From: a virus
Length of the DNA: 33,713 bases
IMG/VR virus record: IMGVR_UViG_3300010354_000306
Coordinates: 1-33,713 of that record
Strand: one strand, 5' to 3'
A model generated the notes under the pieces. The model made no database searches. It was not told where the DNA came from and saw nothing but the letters and a program-made list of their open reading frames with translations. A program made the position numbers and the translations under genes. This document shows positions 5,933-13,031 of this stretch, in pieces. Positions within the stretch are counted from its first letter, which is position 1, and each line of letters starts with the position of its first letter.

Positions 5933-8458
5933 TCAAGAAAAGAACTCTTCTAGGCTAGATGTCTGCTCGAGCTTCCAGCCAATTGCATCGAAGATGATCT
6001 CGAGGGGATCGAGGAACGTCTTCTGGAACTGAGTATCGTAGTCGATGTAGGTATGCAGACCGAGTTCCTTCGGCAGAATATCAGAGAACGAGATGATGTT
6101 CTCCTGGATCGGATTCGGCATGCGAAGATAGATGAACTTGATCTTCTCGCCATTCTTCAGGAGCTGGTACTTATTCTCGAGACCACGATCCTTGAGCATC
6201 CGATTGAAGAGCAAGCATCCACGGATGTGGATCGGAGTGCCAGAGGCGTAGATGTCGGTCACTCGAGCATAACCAGAGATGTCAGAGGCCGAACGTGGGA
6301 ACGCCACGTCCTCGGGCGGGAGGCTGCAGAAGTGGTCACGGAACTTTGAAACCTCGGCCTGAGCATCGACCTCGGTCTTCGTCATGATCACCTCGAACAT
6401 CTTCTTGAGAGCATCACGACAAACGCCAGGAGTCGATGACTTGACGGCCTCAATTCCCATCACCTTGATCTTCGGTTTGGCGTACTGCACACCCTCGTTG
6501 TTGTGGACATTCAGGATGTACCGCTTCTTGGCAGTCCAGATTCCACGGTCGGCGATCGCCTCCCGCTTCATGCCCATACGATTCTCAGGGCAATTCATCA
6601 GCTTAGCCAGATCATCGTAAGCTCTCTTGAAGATCGGTTCCATGCCCTTGCCGCAGAACTCATCCAAGAACTTAACGGGGTTCTTCGGAGAGAACATCTG
6701 GATGACACGCTCCATGGAGACATAAACCGAGTCGGTGTCGATGGCAACCACGAAGTCGATCGGCTTGTCATTCGTACCAAGGACGTCGTTCAGATAACGA
6801 TTAACAGCCTGTTCAGCCCAACGGATCGCCAGCTGACCAGACAGTGTCACGGCCTCAGCCACGCGCAGGTCAAAGTAACGGAAGTGCTTGTTGCCGAGCG
6901 CACCGTAGAGTGAGTTCAGCAAGATCTTCACCGCCATCTGCTGGTTCTCCAGGCGAGTGATGTTACGCTCGCACTCAAACCTGGACGCCTTGTCGTCCTT
7001 GGGGATCGTCTCTAAGCGCTTCTTCTCGGAGATCATCTCCTTCTTGAGACGGACTCGTCGGTCGTAGATCTCATTGATGATTCGAGGAATAACGCCACGC
7101 TTCTCAGGATTGAAGTGGACACCATTAGCAGCCATAATGGCGTTCGAGATGTCCGGGTTGTAGGGACGATTCTCAAGGATCACATCAGGGTTCATGTCAG
7201 GAGTAACGACCGGAAGGATCGTCTCAGGTGACATGTTGTACTGAATGATGAGATTCGGGTAGAGCGAGTTGAGGTCGAACGAGCAGATCCAGTTGTGCAT
7301 GCCGACCTTCGGGTCTTTGACATAACCACCGGCGAACTGAGTCTTGGCCTGCTCCTTGGACTGAGGAATGGTGATGGCCTTTCTGGCCAGGTCACGGAAG
7401 ATGATAGAGTCCCAGATCGCAGTGGTCCCAAGTGTGTCGGAGTAGTTGACACCACCCATGTAAGCCAGAGTCATGACCAACGTGATCAGACCGAGCTTGT
7501 CCTCGAGACGGTCAACGATGTCGACGTCCTTGATGTTGTAATCGACGAACTTCTGGAAGTTGTGCTCGTACAGATTAGCCAGAGATCCATACTCGGCATA
7601 GGACAGCTTGGCATCACCTAGGACAACGTGTGCGATGTGACCTAGCTTGTAGGATTCCTGCTGACCATAGGTATTGAGCGTGAACTTCTGGAACAGATCG
7701 AGATAGTCAAGCTGAGAGATACCGAGCAGATCGAACATCTTGACCTGACGACCCTTGATCGAGACCTCGCGAGGCTCAACGGAACCCCAAGGGGACAGCT
7801 TCTTCGTCATGTCCGGACCGAAGACTCGCTCTAGACGGTTGACGATGTATGGAATGTCGAAGAGGCGAGTATTCCAACCGGTCAGAATGTCTGGACAATG
7901 TTCAGGCGAAGAGAACCAAAGAACGAAGTTAGCCAACATGTCCTTCTCGAAGCGGAATTGCCGGTACTTGACCTTGCCCTTGTAGATCGACTGCTCTTCA
8001 TCAAACTCCTTGAGACCCCAGATGTGGAAGATGCCATCGATGTTGTTCTTGATGGTGATCGTACTGATAGCATGCGCAGCATCCTCAGGCTTCGGGAAGC
8101 CGTCGTTGGAGATCACCTCGATGTCAAGTGAGGCAACGTTGATGATCGCACGATCGAAATGAATCTCGTCAGGGAACTTCTCCTGCAAGAACTGGCAAAC
8201 GTAGCGAGTGTTGCCGTAGATCTTGAAGGTGTCGATGCTCTCGTACTTCTCGACAAACTCCTTGGCATCCCTCATCGAGTCAAATTTATGAGGTTCGACT
8301 GGAGTTCCGTCAAGTGCAGTCCAGGTTGTCTTCTTCAGCTTGGAAGGAAGAAAGAGAGTCGGCTTGAACCGAATCTTCTCCTGAACACGCTTGCCATCCT
8401 TGTAACCCCGATAGAGGATGTTCGAGCCGAACCGACTGACGTTGGTGTAGAAATTCAC
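5933..8458 (-). CDS. 43: DNA polymerase, family B (gp43)
   Basis: 841 aa (T4 gp43 898) from GTG at 8456-8458, chosen because NFYTNVSRFGSN matches the start of T4-type polymerases and AGGA precedes it; an upstream frame start at 8500 lies in the terminator. Exonuclease: SLDIE with D112 and E114 (same numbers as T4), GWNTRLFDIPYI near 195-205, and YNIKD at 307-311. Polymerase: motif A DLNSLYP at 395-401, motif B KILLNSLYG at 511-519, motif C DTDS at 574-577, KKRY at 644-647. The tail SLEEFFS fits a clamp-binding peptide for gp45. One intact frame with no intein, intron or split. It acts with gp45 and gp44/62 in the replisome. A strong terminator sits just upstream of the start. Confidence 0.97.
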   Translation of the reverse strand: MNFYTNVSRFGSNILYRGYKDGKRVQEKIRFKPTLFLPSKLKKTTWTALDGTPVEPHKFDSMRDAKEFVEKYESIDTFKIYGNTRYVCQFLQEKFPDEIHFDRAIINVASLDIEVISNDGFPKPEDAAHAISTITIKNNIDGIFHIWGLKEFDEEQSIYKGKVKYRQFRFEKDMLANFVLWFSSPEHCPDILTGWNTRLFDIPYIVNRLERVFGPDMTKKLSPWGSVEPREVSIKGRQVKMFDLLGISQLDYLDLFQKFTLNTYGQQESYKLGHIAHVVLGDAKLSYAEYGSLANLYEHNFQKFVDYNIKDVDIVDRLEDKLGLITLVMTLAYMGGVNYSDTLGTTAIWDSIIFRDLARKAITIPQSKEQAKTQFAGGYVKDPKVGMHNWICSFDLNSLYPNLIIQYNMSPETILPVVTPDMNPDVILENRPYNPDISNAIMAANGVHFNPEKRGVIPRIINEIYDRRVRLKKEMISEKKRLETIPKDDKASRFECERNITRLENQQMAVKILLNSLYGALGNKHFRYFDLRVAEAVTLSGQLAIRWAEQAVNRYLNDVLGTNDKPIDFVVAIDTDSVYVSMERVIQMFSPKNPVKFLDEFCGKGMEPIFKRAYDDLAKLMNCPENRMGMKREAIADRGIWTAKKRYILNVHNNEGVQYAKPKIKVMGIEAVKSSTPGVCRDALKKMFEVIMTKTEVDAQAEVSKFRDHFCSLPPEDVAFPRSASDISGYARVTDIYASGTPIHIRGCLLFNRMLKDRGLENKYQLLKNGEKIKFIYLRMPNPIQENIISFSDILPKELGLHTYIDYDTQFQKTFLDPLEIIFDAIGWKLEQTSSLEEFFS

Positions 8459-8476
8459 GCTCACAGATCCTAGCAC

Positions 8477-8515
8477 AAAAAAGGCCGGCCGTACACACAA
8501 AAGTGCCGGCCGGCC
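8477..8515 (-). terminator. Intrinsic terminator just upstream of gene 43
   Basis: Minus strand stem GGCCGGCCG / CGGCCGGCC (9 perfect GC pairs, 8507-8515 and 8483-8491), 15-base loop, then T6 (8482-8477). It follows hsp20 and ends only 18 bases before the polymerase GTG, so polymerase mRNA must read through it or start inside it. Confidence 0.85.
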
Positions 8516-8534
8516 AGGTCAATTACTCAGTATT

Positions 8535-8996
8535 TCAGTCCTTCAGAAAACCCTTCTTGGTCTTGAGTGCACCAATCTCGATTTTCTTCGGGCGCTTTTC
8601 TTCTGGAACGATGCGCTCCAGATTGATTGCCAGAATTCCATCAGAAAGCGAGGCACTGACTGCCTCGACGTATTCTCCGAGGGTGAAGTTGCGAGTGAAC
8701 TCACGGGAAGAAATTCCCTTGTGGGTATACTCACGGTCGTCTTCCTTCTTACCGGTGATCTTCAGCACGGAATCCTTGAACTCGATGTTCAAATCTTCCT
8801 GCTTGAAGCCAGCTACGGCAAGCTCGACGATGTAGTGATCGTCGTCCACCTTCACGATGTTGTGAGGCGGATAGTTATTCTGGGTCCCTGTTGTCCACAG
8901 CGCTGAGTTCATTTGATCGAAGAGTCGATCAAAGCCAATCGTGTAGGCAGTCGGGAACGTATACGCGGTCGTATTACCTGTTGTTGTCGTTGTCAT
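8535..8996 (-). CDS. hsp20: Small heat shock protein Hsp20 (alpha-crystallin family)
   Basis: 153 aa from the ATG at 8994-8996, chosen because GGAGG lies 8 bases upstream; an in-frame start at 9011 is less likely. The alpha-crystallin domain runs from NIVKVDDDHYIVELAVAGF (about 46) through SREFTRNFTLGEYVEAVSASLSDGILAINLERI (about 98-130), with the family's GILAINL strand near the end. The N-terminus is rich in Thr. Small heat shock proteins hold unfolding proteins in a soluble state without ATP; cyanophages and relatives often carry one, perhaps for capsid or tail assembly. A late-promoter box and a small hairpin sit upstream, and a strong terminator follows. Confidence 0.93.
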   Translation of the reverse strand: MTTTTTGNTTAYTFPTAYTIGFDRLFDQMNSALWTTGTQNNYPPHNIVKVDDDHYIVELAVAGFKQEDLNIEFKDSVLKITGKKEDDREYTHKGISSREFTRNFTLGEYVEAVSASLSDGILAINLERIVPEEKRPKKIEIGALKTKKGFLKD

Positions 8997-9061
8997 CTGA
9001 GTTTCCTCCAATTAAGCGAGGTTATGTTACTGACCCGGCAACCCCAATTGGGCATCACCGG

Positions 9062-9083
9062 TTGCTGGCGGGATTGCCAGCAA
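9062..9083 (-). other. 8-bp hairpin after regA, in the hsp20 leader
   Basis: Perfect inverted repeat TTGCTGGC / GCCAGCAA with a 6-base loop, starting 3 bases after the regA stop. No T-run follows on the minus strand, so it is not a standard terminator. Given the late box at 9087-9094, late transcripts would begin at or just inside its 5' arm, giving a structured 5' end to hsp20 mRNA. Confidence 0.5.
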
Positions 9084-9085
9084 AA

Positions 9086-9475
9086 TTATTTATCAGACTT
9101 CGTGTTGCCGATCGAATACTTCGGCAACAATTCCCAATTAGACTTTTCCCTATGTGGGATGATCTTGATCTGGCGTAACGGAGCCTTATCCTTTGCCTGA
9201 TCCAAATTTACGATTGTAACCAGACCCCAATCAGAAAGCAAAGTAGCAATAGTGTTTCTCCGCTGTAGATCATTGACTGTGAGATTGGACGGCTTGCCAT
9301 CCAGTAAAAAAAGTTCTTTGAAGTGGACAATGAAGTATCTCCCTTGCTTGTGAAGAATGTGGCAAGACTGGTAGAGCTTATTCGTCTCCTTGCGAGATGC
9401 CACACCGATCCGAGTGAGAGTCTCTCTAACCTTAAGAAAATCATCGGGTTCGGACAGCGTGATCTCAAGCATCAT
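9086..9475 (-). CDS. regA: RegA translational repressor
   Basis: 129 aa from the ATG at 9473-9475 (T4 RegA 122 aa). The segments MLEITLSEPDDFLKVRETLTRIG, YQSCHILHKQGRYFIVHFKE and the end WELLPKYSIGN follow T4 RegA closely. RegA binds initiation regions of early phage mRNAs and blocks ribosome loading, including those for clamp and loader genes. A longer frame from a GTG at 9544 adds a 23-residue extension absent from T4 and deeper overlap with gene 62, so I place the start at 9475, leaving an 11-base overlap with the 62 stop. A late promoter box lies over its last codons. Confidence 0.93.
   Translation of the reverse strand: MMLEITLSEPDDFLKVRETLTRIGVASRKETNKLYQSCHILHKQGRYFIVHFKELFLLDGKPSNLTVNDLQRRNTIATLLSDWGLVTIVNLDQAKDKAPLRQIKIIPHREKSNWELLPKYSIGNTKSDK
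9087..9094 (-). promoter_or_regulatory. Late promoter box GATAAATA (hsp20)
   Basis: Minus strand GATAAATA overlapping the last codons of regA, 90 bases before the hsp20 start. The surrounding 15 bases (GTCTGATAAATAATT) recur exactly at the box before the 22603-23067 gene, supporting a real element. Confidence 0.55.
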
Positions 9476-9908
9476 GGCGGGAGTCCACTCGACTGGTGTC
9501 TCCTCGATGCTTAGATTTGGCTGTGTTGTTTGGTTGGTTTCCACCTTTATTTAGTTTGCGTTTGAGATCTTCGATTTGCGAAGCACTCAAGATCGACAAG
9601 GCGGACCTAGCTTTTTCATTATTGTAGCCATAGTATTCCTTGACAATCAAGAGATCCTCGAGCTCATGGGGTTTAAGCCACTTGCTGAAGCGTTTCCGCT
9701 TCCGTACACTATTTATGCAGAAGTCGAATTGGAGGCGGTGATCCAGATGGTGATTCCGGTTCATCTCGTTGGCTACCAGAACGGTGTCTACGAAATAGGA
9801 TAGACCTCGGTTGACCATGAATGGGACGTACTGCTTCTCAGCAATGTCATCCACCATGATATCCTTCTTGGTGTCGTTGATGCTATTGAGGTATTCGAAT
9901 GGATTCAT
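9465..9908 (-). CDS. 62: Clamp loader small subunit (gp62)
   Basis: 147 aa (T4 gp62 187). The sequence MNPFEYLNSINDTKK ... FMVNRGLSYFVDTVLVANEMN ... LQFDFCINSVRKRKRFSKW matches the short gp62 form of cyanophage-type T4 relatives, and the position between 44 and regA is canonical. gp62 joins the gp44 tetramer to form the loader that opens the gp45 ring on primer-template DNA. The C-terminal ~30 residues (NKGGNQPNNTAKSKHRG...) are polar and likely disordered. The ATG overlaps the stop of the 49-aa gene as TAATG, a coupling signal. Confidence 0.88.
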   Translation of the reverse strand: MNPFEYLNSINDTKKDIMVDDIAEKQYVPFMVNRGLSYFVDTVLVANEMNRNHHLDHRLQFDFCINSVRKRKRFSKWLKPHELEDLLIVKEYYGYNNEKARSALSILSASQIEDLKRKLNKGGNQPNNTAKSKHRGDTSRVDSRHDA

Positions 9909-10057
9909 TACCAGTGCCTGATTACACCTGCCACAATAAACGCATTCGTCACCATGTAAACTACCAAGATGAGAGTGCGAATTGCTGCGACGATGTTTGC
10001 TTCATGATTATCCTGAGAGGCTTTCTCTCCCAGGGCTTTAGCCCATAGTCTCCACAT
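9908..10057 (-). CDS. Small membrane protein (49 aa) between 44 and 62
   Basis: 49 aa, MWRLWAKALGEKASQ... with one predicted membrane helix from about residue 27 to 46 (TLILVVYMVTNAFIVAGVI) and a final IRHW. Its stop overlaps the gene 62 start (TAATG), and its ATG is 2 bases after the stop of the 60-aa gene. Cyanophage-type T4 relatives carry a similar tiny protein ending in IRHW near here, as I recall, which makes it likely real. Function unknown; the helix suggests a host inner-membrane location. Confidence 0.7.
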   Translation of the reverse strand: MWRLWAKALGEKASQDNHEANIVAAIRTLILVVYMVTNAFIVAGVIRHW

Positions 10058-10059
10058 AG

Positions 10060-10242
10060 TTATTCTTTTTTCCACCAATCTGCTGAATCGTCTTCTTGTT
10101 CAGCCTGCTTAGCTACCATGTCGAAGAAGATCTTGGCGCTACGAGCCGCATCTCCGACAAAGACAAGCCGGTTCTCCGTGTCCCTTTCCAACCGGCCAAC
10201 TTCAGCACCATCCAGAAATATGGTGAAGATATTGCGATTCAT
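10060..10242 (-). CDS. Small phage protein of unknown function (60 aa)
   Basis: 60 aa. The first half (MNRNIFTIFLDGAEVGRLERD) looks like paired strands, then a helix (ARSAKIFFDMVAKQAEQE) and an acidic, Trp-containing tail (DDSADWWKKE). It starts 4 bases after the gene 44 stop with a GGAA about 9 bases before the ATG, and ends 2 bases before the next gene. The packing within the 44-62 operon is the main evidence. No function is recognised. Confidence 0.65.
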   Translation of the reverse strand: MNRNIFTIFLDGAEVGRLERDTENRLVFVGDAARSAKIFFDMVAKQAEQEDDSADWWKKE

Positions 10243-10246
10243 TCGG

Positions 10247-11191
10247 TTATTTCCATTCGACCGACGCCATGAGTTCAGTCATGCATGCCACAGTGTTTAG
10301 TTCGTGATCTGCGACGAACGCATCCTTGTACTGATAGTCTGCCAAGATGAGGACGATCTGAGGGATCGACTGAGGCTTGGCGTACTCTGACATGTTGTCG
10401 TAGATCTTGCGGAACAGGGTCTGCCGTTCCACATCAGCATGCTCGACCACCCAAGCGCGCATGTCCTTGAAGTTCTTCTCCTTCAAGGCAGATATGAGAG
10501 TCTTCAGATTGCTGTCATCCAGATTAGACAGGAGACCCGTGTCGATCGAACCGCTGGCGGCATAGCGCTGGCACTCGTTGAGGATTCGTCTCCAGTCTGG
10601 AGCGAACTTCATGATGAGTTCAACGAGGACCTTCGTCTCGTACGAGATCCCTTCAGCCTTCAGGATCGTGGTCAGACGCCGATGAAACTGGCCGCACAGA
10701 TCTACCAGTTGGCTCTTGCTGGTGTTGAACTCAACGACAGAGCAGCGTGAGTGGATCGGCTCGATGATCCTATTGCGAAAGTTGCAGGTCAGGATGAAGC
10801 GACAGTTGCTCGAGAACTCCTCGATGAACCCACGAAGAGCAGGTTGAGTCGATTGGGGATTCAGGTAGTCTGCCTCGTCGAGGATGACAACCTTCGGTCC
10901 GTCTGAGTTCAGAGAGACCGTAGAAGCAAACTGCTTGATCTTGTTGCGGAGTACGTCGATGCCCGACTCCTCCGATCCATTGATCAGCAGGTAGTCAAGC
11001 TTGAGCTCGTTGCAGAGAGCACGAGCTACTGTGGTCTTGCCTAGACCGGCGGTTCCGGTCAGCAAGAGATTGTGCAGAGATCCGGACTTGACGATACCGC
11101 CAAAGAGCTTCTTCAGCTCAGGCGGGAGGATGCATTCGTCAACGGTCTTCGGACGGTACTTTTCAACCCAAAGGAATTCAGTTTGGCTCAT
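10247..11191 (-). CDS. 44: Clamp loader large subunit, AAA+ ATPase (gp44)
   Basis: 314 aa (T4 gp44 319). AAA+ ATPase that with gp62 loads the gp45 clamp. Walker A TGTAGLGKTT at 45-54, Walker B DEAD at 105-108, sensor-1 region LTCNFRNRI at 134-142, arginine-finger SRC motif at 148-150. The N-terminal LWVEKYRPKTVDECILP is a signature of phage and RFC-type loaders. The ATG at 11189-11191 has no Shine-Dalgarno sequence; it is preceded at 2 bases by the T-run of an intrinsic terminator, an odd placement. Two tiny genes and gene 62 follow in the same unit. Confidence 0.95.
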   Translation of the reverse strand: MSQTEFLWVEKYRPKTVDECILPPELKKLFGGIVKSGSLHNLLLTGTAGLGKTTVARALCNELKLDYLLINGSEESGIDVLRNKIKQFASTVSLNSDGPKVVILDEADYLNPQSTQPALRGFIEEFSSNCRFILTCNFRNRIIEPIHSRCSVVEFNTSKSQLVDLCGQFHRRLTTILKAEGISYETKVLVELIMKFAPDWRRILNECQRYAASGSIDTGLLSNLDDSNLKTLISALKEKNFKDMRAWVVEHADVERQTLFRKIYDNMSEYAKPQSIPQIVLILADYQYKDAFVADHELNTVACMTELMASVEWK

Positions 11192-11193
11192 AA

Positions 11194-11230
11194 TAAAAAA
11201 AGAAGGCGCGTTCTTTACAGACTACGCGCC
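11194..11230 (-). terminator. Intrinsic terminator abutting the gene 44 start
   Basis: Minus strand stem GGCGCGT / ACGCGCC (11230-11224 and 11211-11205), 12-base loop, then TTC and a run of seven T. The T-run ends just before the gene 44 ATG. It separates 45 and the 92-aa gene from 44, and probably sets more clamp than loader. Confidence 0.82.
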
Positions 11231-11255
11231 AAAAGTCCGATCGGATGTACTACTA

Positions 11256-11534
11256 TCAGGCCTTCGGCAGAGCGTCTCCTGGAACGGTCTCTACTCCACC
11301 TGCAGCAGGAGCTGCGGGAGCCTGGTCCTTAGGCTGATTGGCCTTGAGGAAGTCGACGAAGCGAGTGCGAAGAGTGCCGATAGCGCTAAGCTCTGGGCCC
11401 TCAAAAGCTCCACGCTTGGAGCAGACGTCGATCATCTGTACCACTGCGGCAAGGTCATTGAGACCGAGCTGCGGAGGAGTTGCAGGCTGATCAGGCGTGT
11501 TAGTAGCGGTTGTGGTTGTTGCTGTGTTTTCCAT
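11256..11534 (-). CDS. Small conserved phage protein between genes 45 and 44
   Basis: 92 aa in three parts: a Thr/Pro-rich N-terminus (about 1-20), a conserved core LGLNDLAAVVQMIDVCSKRGAFEGPELSAIG and following helix (about 23-65), and an Ala/Pro-rich flexible tail. I recall the core from similar proteins next to gene 45 in cyanophage-type T4 relatives, where it has no assigned role. The start ATG at 11532-11534 follows a CAA-rich leader without a clear ribosome site. Its stop lies 26 bases before the terminator stem. Soluble, function unknown. Confidence 0.75.
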   Translation of the reverse strand: MENTATTTTATNTPDQPATPPQLGLNDLAAVVQMIDVCSKRGAFEGPELSAIGTLRTRFVDFLKANQPKDQAPAAPAAGGVETVPGDALPKA

Positions 11535-11563
11535 TGTTGGTTGTACCTAGGTTAGTTTCGACT

Positions 11564-12235
11564 TCATTTGCCGAACGTCGAAGTTTTCTCAAGAGCGATC
11601 CAGTACTCGACAGGAGTGCTGGTGTTCTTGAAGTGGCTGATCAGCTTTGAACTGACCGACACCACGTAATCACCGGCCATCATTTTCAGATTGCCAATGA
11701 CCATGATAAACGAGAAGACCTCATTACAAGCATTCTTCTCGTCGATCACAATAGTGTATTTATTGGCCGTCGGGTTCTTCAGGTCGACAATTTGCAATGT
11801 AATTTTGCCCTTTGAACCGAGGATCTGAAGAGTGGGGTGACCGAGCACTGAAGCGGCTCGCTTGATCTTGGAGATCATGTCTGAGGAAAGATTGAACACC
11901 ACGTCGGCATTCGGCATATTGACCGTCTTGTTGGGGACCGTCAAGACATCCGGGCTCGAGTAATAGTACTGGATAGAAGCATTGCCATCGCGTACCATGA
12001 CAGAACTGTCGGTGAACTCTAATTCAGGATTCTCCAGAAGAGAGATCGTAGAAAGGAACTGCGTCAGGTCAAAGATGCCAAACTCCGCAGGGATTTGCTC
12101 GGAGATCTTAGCAGATGCCACGATATTCTTGGCTTCAGCGATCGTGCTGATGGTGCTGCCTGGCCTGAAGAGCATGTTCGGATTGATAGCCGAAAAGTTC
12201 TTGAGGATGTCGACGGTATTGTCAGAGAGTTTCAT
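11564..12235 (-). CDS. 45: Sliding clamp, DNA polymerase accessory protein (gp45)
   Basis: 223 aa (T4 gp45 228). The MKLSDNTVDILKNFSAINPNMLF start and the PEDV-like FDLTQFLSTISLLENPELEF segment match T4-type clamps. As a trimer it encircles DNA, holds gp43 and, with gp55 and gp33 in T4, activates late transcription. Its role as late-promoter co-activator fits the NATAAATA boxes elsewhere in the window. The ATG overlaps the stop of the upstream gene by 4 bases (ATGA). No unusual insertion or truncation is visible. Confidence 0.93.
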   Translation of the reverse strand: MKLSDNTVDILKNFSAINPNMLFRPGSTISTIAEAKNIVASAKISEQIPAEFGIFDLTQFLSTISLLENPELEFTDSSVMVRDGNASIQYYYSSPDVLTVPNKTVNMPNADVVFNLSSDMISKIKRAASVLGHPTLQILGSKGKITLQIVDLKNPTANKYTIVIDEKNACNEVFSFIMVIGNLKMMAGDYVVSVSSKLISHFKNTSTPVEYWIALEKTSTFGK

Positions 12236-12549
12236 GATGAAGAGGTGGTGTCATATGTATGACCCGTGTCAAACTCGTAGAGGAAAAAGAGATTGGCCGC
12301 GGCGTGCGCAAGATGATGAATGCCAGATTCCGGATCGACCCGTTCGCCACGCCTCCAGGCCCATAGATGGCGCTGAGCTGCATCGAAATATCGACGCTTG
12401 CCGTCTGGCACGTGCCGCCAATTTTCGCGGTCATACTTCTGAGCGCCGAGAGTCAGCACCTTTACCATTTCCTCCAGTGCATGCGGAGGAATAAGGCCGT
12501 ACTCGGGCTTGCCGGAATCGAATTTGCGTCCTTGGGACTGATCAGACAT
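12232..12549 (-). CDS. dATP/dGTP diphosphohydrolase N-terminal-domain (DUF5664-like) protein
   Basis: 105 aa. GRKFDSGKPEYGLIPPHALEEMVKVLTLGAQKYDRENW at 7-44, followed by YFDAAQRHLWAWRRGE and GIHHLAHAAANLFFLYEF, is the pattern of the DUF5664 family, named after the N-terminal part of a phage dATP/dGTP diphosphohydrolase. Here the protein is only that domain. The H-x(n)-HHLAHA stretch could form a metal site. The stop overlaps the gp45 start (ATGA). The catalytic claim comes from the family name, so a nucleotide-pool role is an inference; no PurZ-type enzyme is seen in this window. Confidence 0.65.
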   Translation of the reverse strand: MSDQSQGRKFDSGKPEYGLIPPHALEEMVKVLTLGAQKYDRENWRHVPDGKRRYFDAAQRHLWAWRRGERVDPESGIHHLAHAAANLFFLYEFDTGHTYDTTSSS

Positions 12550-12641
12550 TGAAAATGGTTGGGCCTGTTTTTATTGTGGGAGTCGCCCCGAACCACAAGT
12601 TGTCGGAAGCCAGCAGTTGCCTACTGGCCCCGAAAGAGAAT

Positions 12642-12667
12642 GGCTGGAGGATTTTAACCCTCCAGCC
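12642..12667 (-). terminator. Probable terminator after the winged-helix gene
   Basis: Perfect 9-bp stem GGCTGGAGG / CCTCCAGCC with an 8-base loop, 8 bases after the winged-helix stop, followed on the minus strand by the T-rich ATTCTCTTTC. The T-run is broken, so strength is uncertain. The rest of 12550-12674 holds two weaker hairpins and no gene. Confidence 0.6.
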
Positions 12668-12674
12668 GATAACC

Positions 12675-12914
12675 TTAGCGCAGGTTGGCGGCGCTACGAG
12701 CGGAGTCGTAACGATAGACGAAGACCGTCTTGCCATTCGAGGCAGTGCGGCGATTCGTCCAGATGACATGGCCCTCGTTGCGGAGGTCGGAGATGACCGC
12801 CGAGACGTTGGCGATGCTGCAGCTACGGGCTGCCTGAGCAGCAGTGGCTTCCTCGGTCTTGGCAAGGAACTTGGCGAGGCGAGCCTTCTGGGTGGTGGTA
12901 TTGGACTTAGTCAT
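12675..12914 (-). CDS. Small winged-helix DNA-binding protein
   Basis: 79 aa from the ATG at 12912-12914 (MTKSNTTTQKARL); an upstream GTG frame would include a strong hairpin and is rejected. Helices ARLAKFLAKTEEATAAQAARSCSIANVSAVISDLRNEGHVIW form a helix-turn-helix and the following TNRRTASNGKTVFVYRYDS a wing. Related short proteins recur in cyanophage-type T4 relatives. It is the kind of protein that could act as a phage transcription regulator, and it has its own promoter box and hairpin upstream and a terminator downstream, so it is a single-gene unit. Target unknown. Confidence 0.75.
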   Translation of the reverse strand: MTKSNTTTQKARLAKFLAKTEEATAAQAARSCSIANVSAVISDLRNEGHVIWTNRRTASNGKTVFVYRYDSARSAANLR

Positions 12915-12943
12915 TGTGTTTTCGGTGGTCCTATTTGTCGTTG

Positions 12944-12973
12944 CTGTGTGGACCCGGACCTCGATCCACACAG
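12944..12973 (-). other. 9-bp hairpin in the leader of the winged-helix gene
   Basis: Perfect stem CTGTGTGGA / TCCACACAG with a 12-base loop, 30 bases before the start codon. The predicted transcript start from the box at 12976-13003 falls in its 5' arm. As DNA it is a palindrome that a dimeric regulator, perhaps the gene's own product, could bind. No T-run follows. Confidence 0.55.
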
Positions 12974-12975
12974 TC

Positions 12976-13003
12976 ATTCTACCTTGTTAGGAGAGTTTGT
13001 AAA
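12976..13003 (-). promoter_or_regulatory. Promoter TTTACA-N16-TAGAAT
   Basis: Minus strand -35 TTTACA (13003-12998), 16-base spacer, -10 TAGAAT (12981-12976). This is the best match of the family to a bacterial sigma-70 promoter (5 of 6 in both boxes). It drives the winged-helix gene with a leader of about 55 bases. Confidence 0.65.
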
Positions 13004-13009
13004 TACAGA

Positions 13010-13028
13010 ACTGAGGGCAGTGCTCAGT
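13010..13028 (-). terminator. Short hairpin after the CobS-like gene, possible terminator
   Basis: Perfect 6-bp stem ACTGAG / CTCAGT with a 7-base loop, 3 bases after the CobS-like stop, followed on the minus strand by TCTGTATTT. It is weak but well placed, just ahead of the next promoter. Confidence 0.4.
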
Positions 13029-13031
13029 AAA

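Noticed and set aside
8459-8500. Upstream ATG for DNA polymerase at 8500
   Set aside because: The extra codons lie in the terminator stem and loop and do not match polymerase N-termini.
9706-9713. NATAAATA match inside gene 62 (others near 11755 in gene 45 and near 20836 in uvsW)
   Set aside because: These are inside coding sequence of replication or recombination genes without a nearby downstream gene start; expected by chance for a 7-base core.
12574-12598. Stem TTGTGG/CCACAA with a TTCG-containing loop, resembling a tRNA T-arm
   Set aside because: The loop is too long (13 bases) and no anticodon arm or acceptor stem can be built around it. No tRNA is seen in the window.
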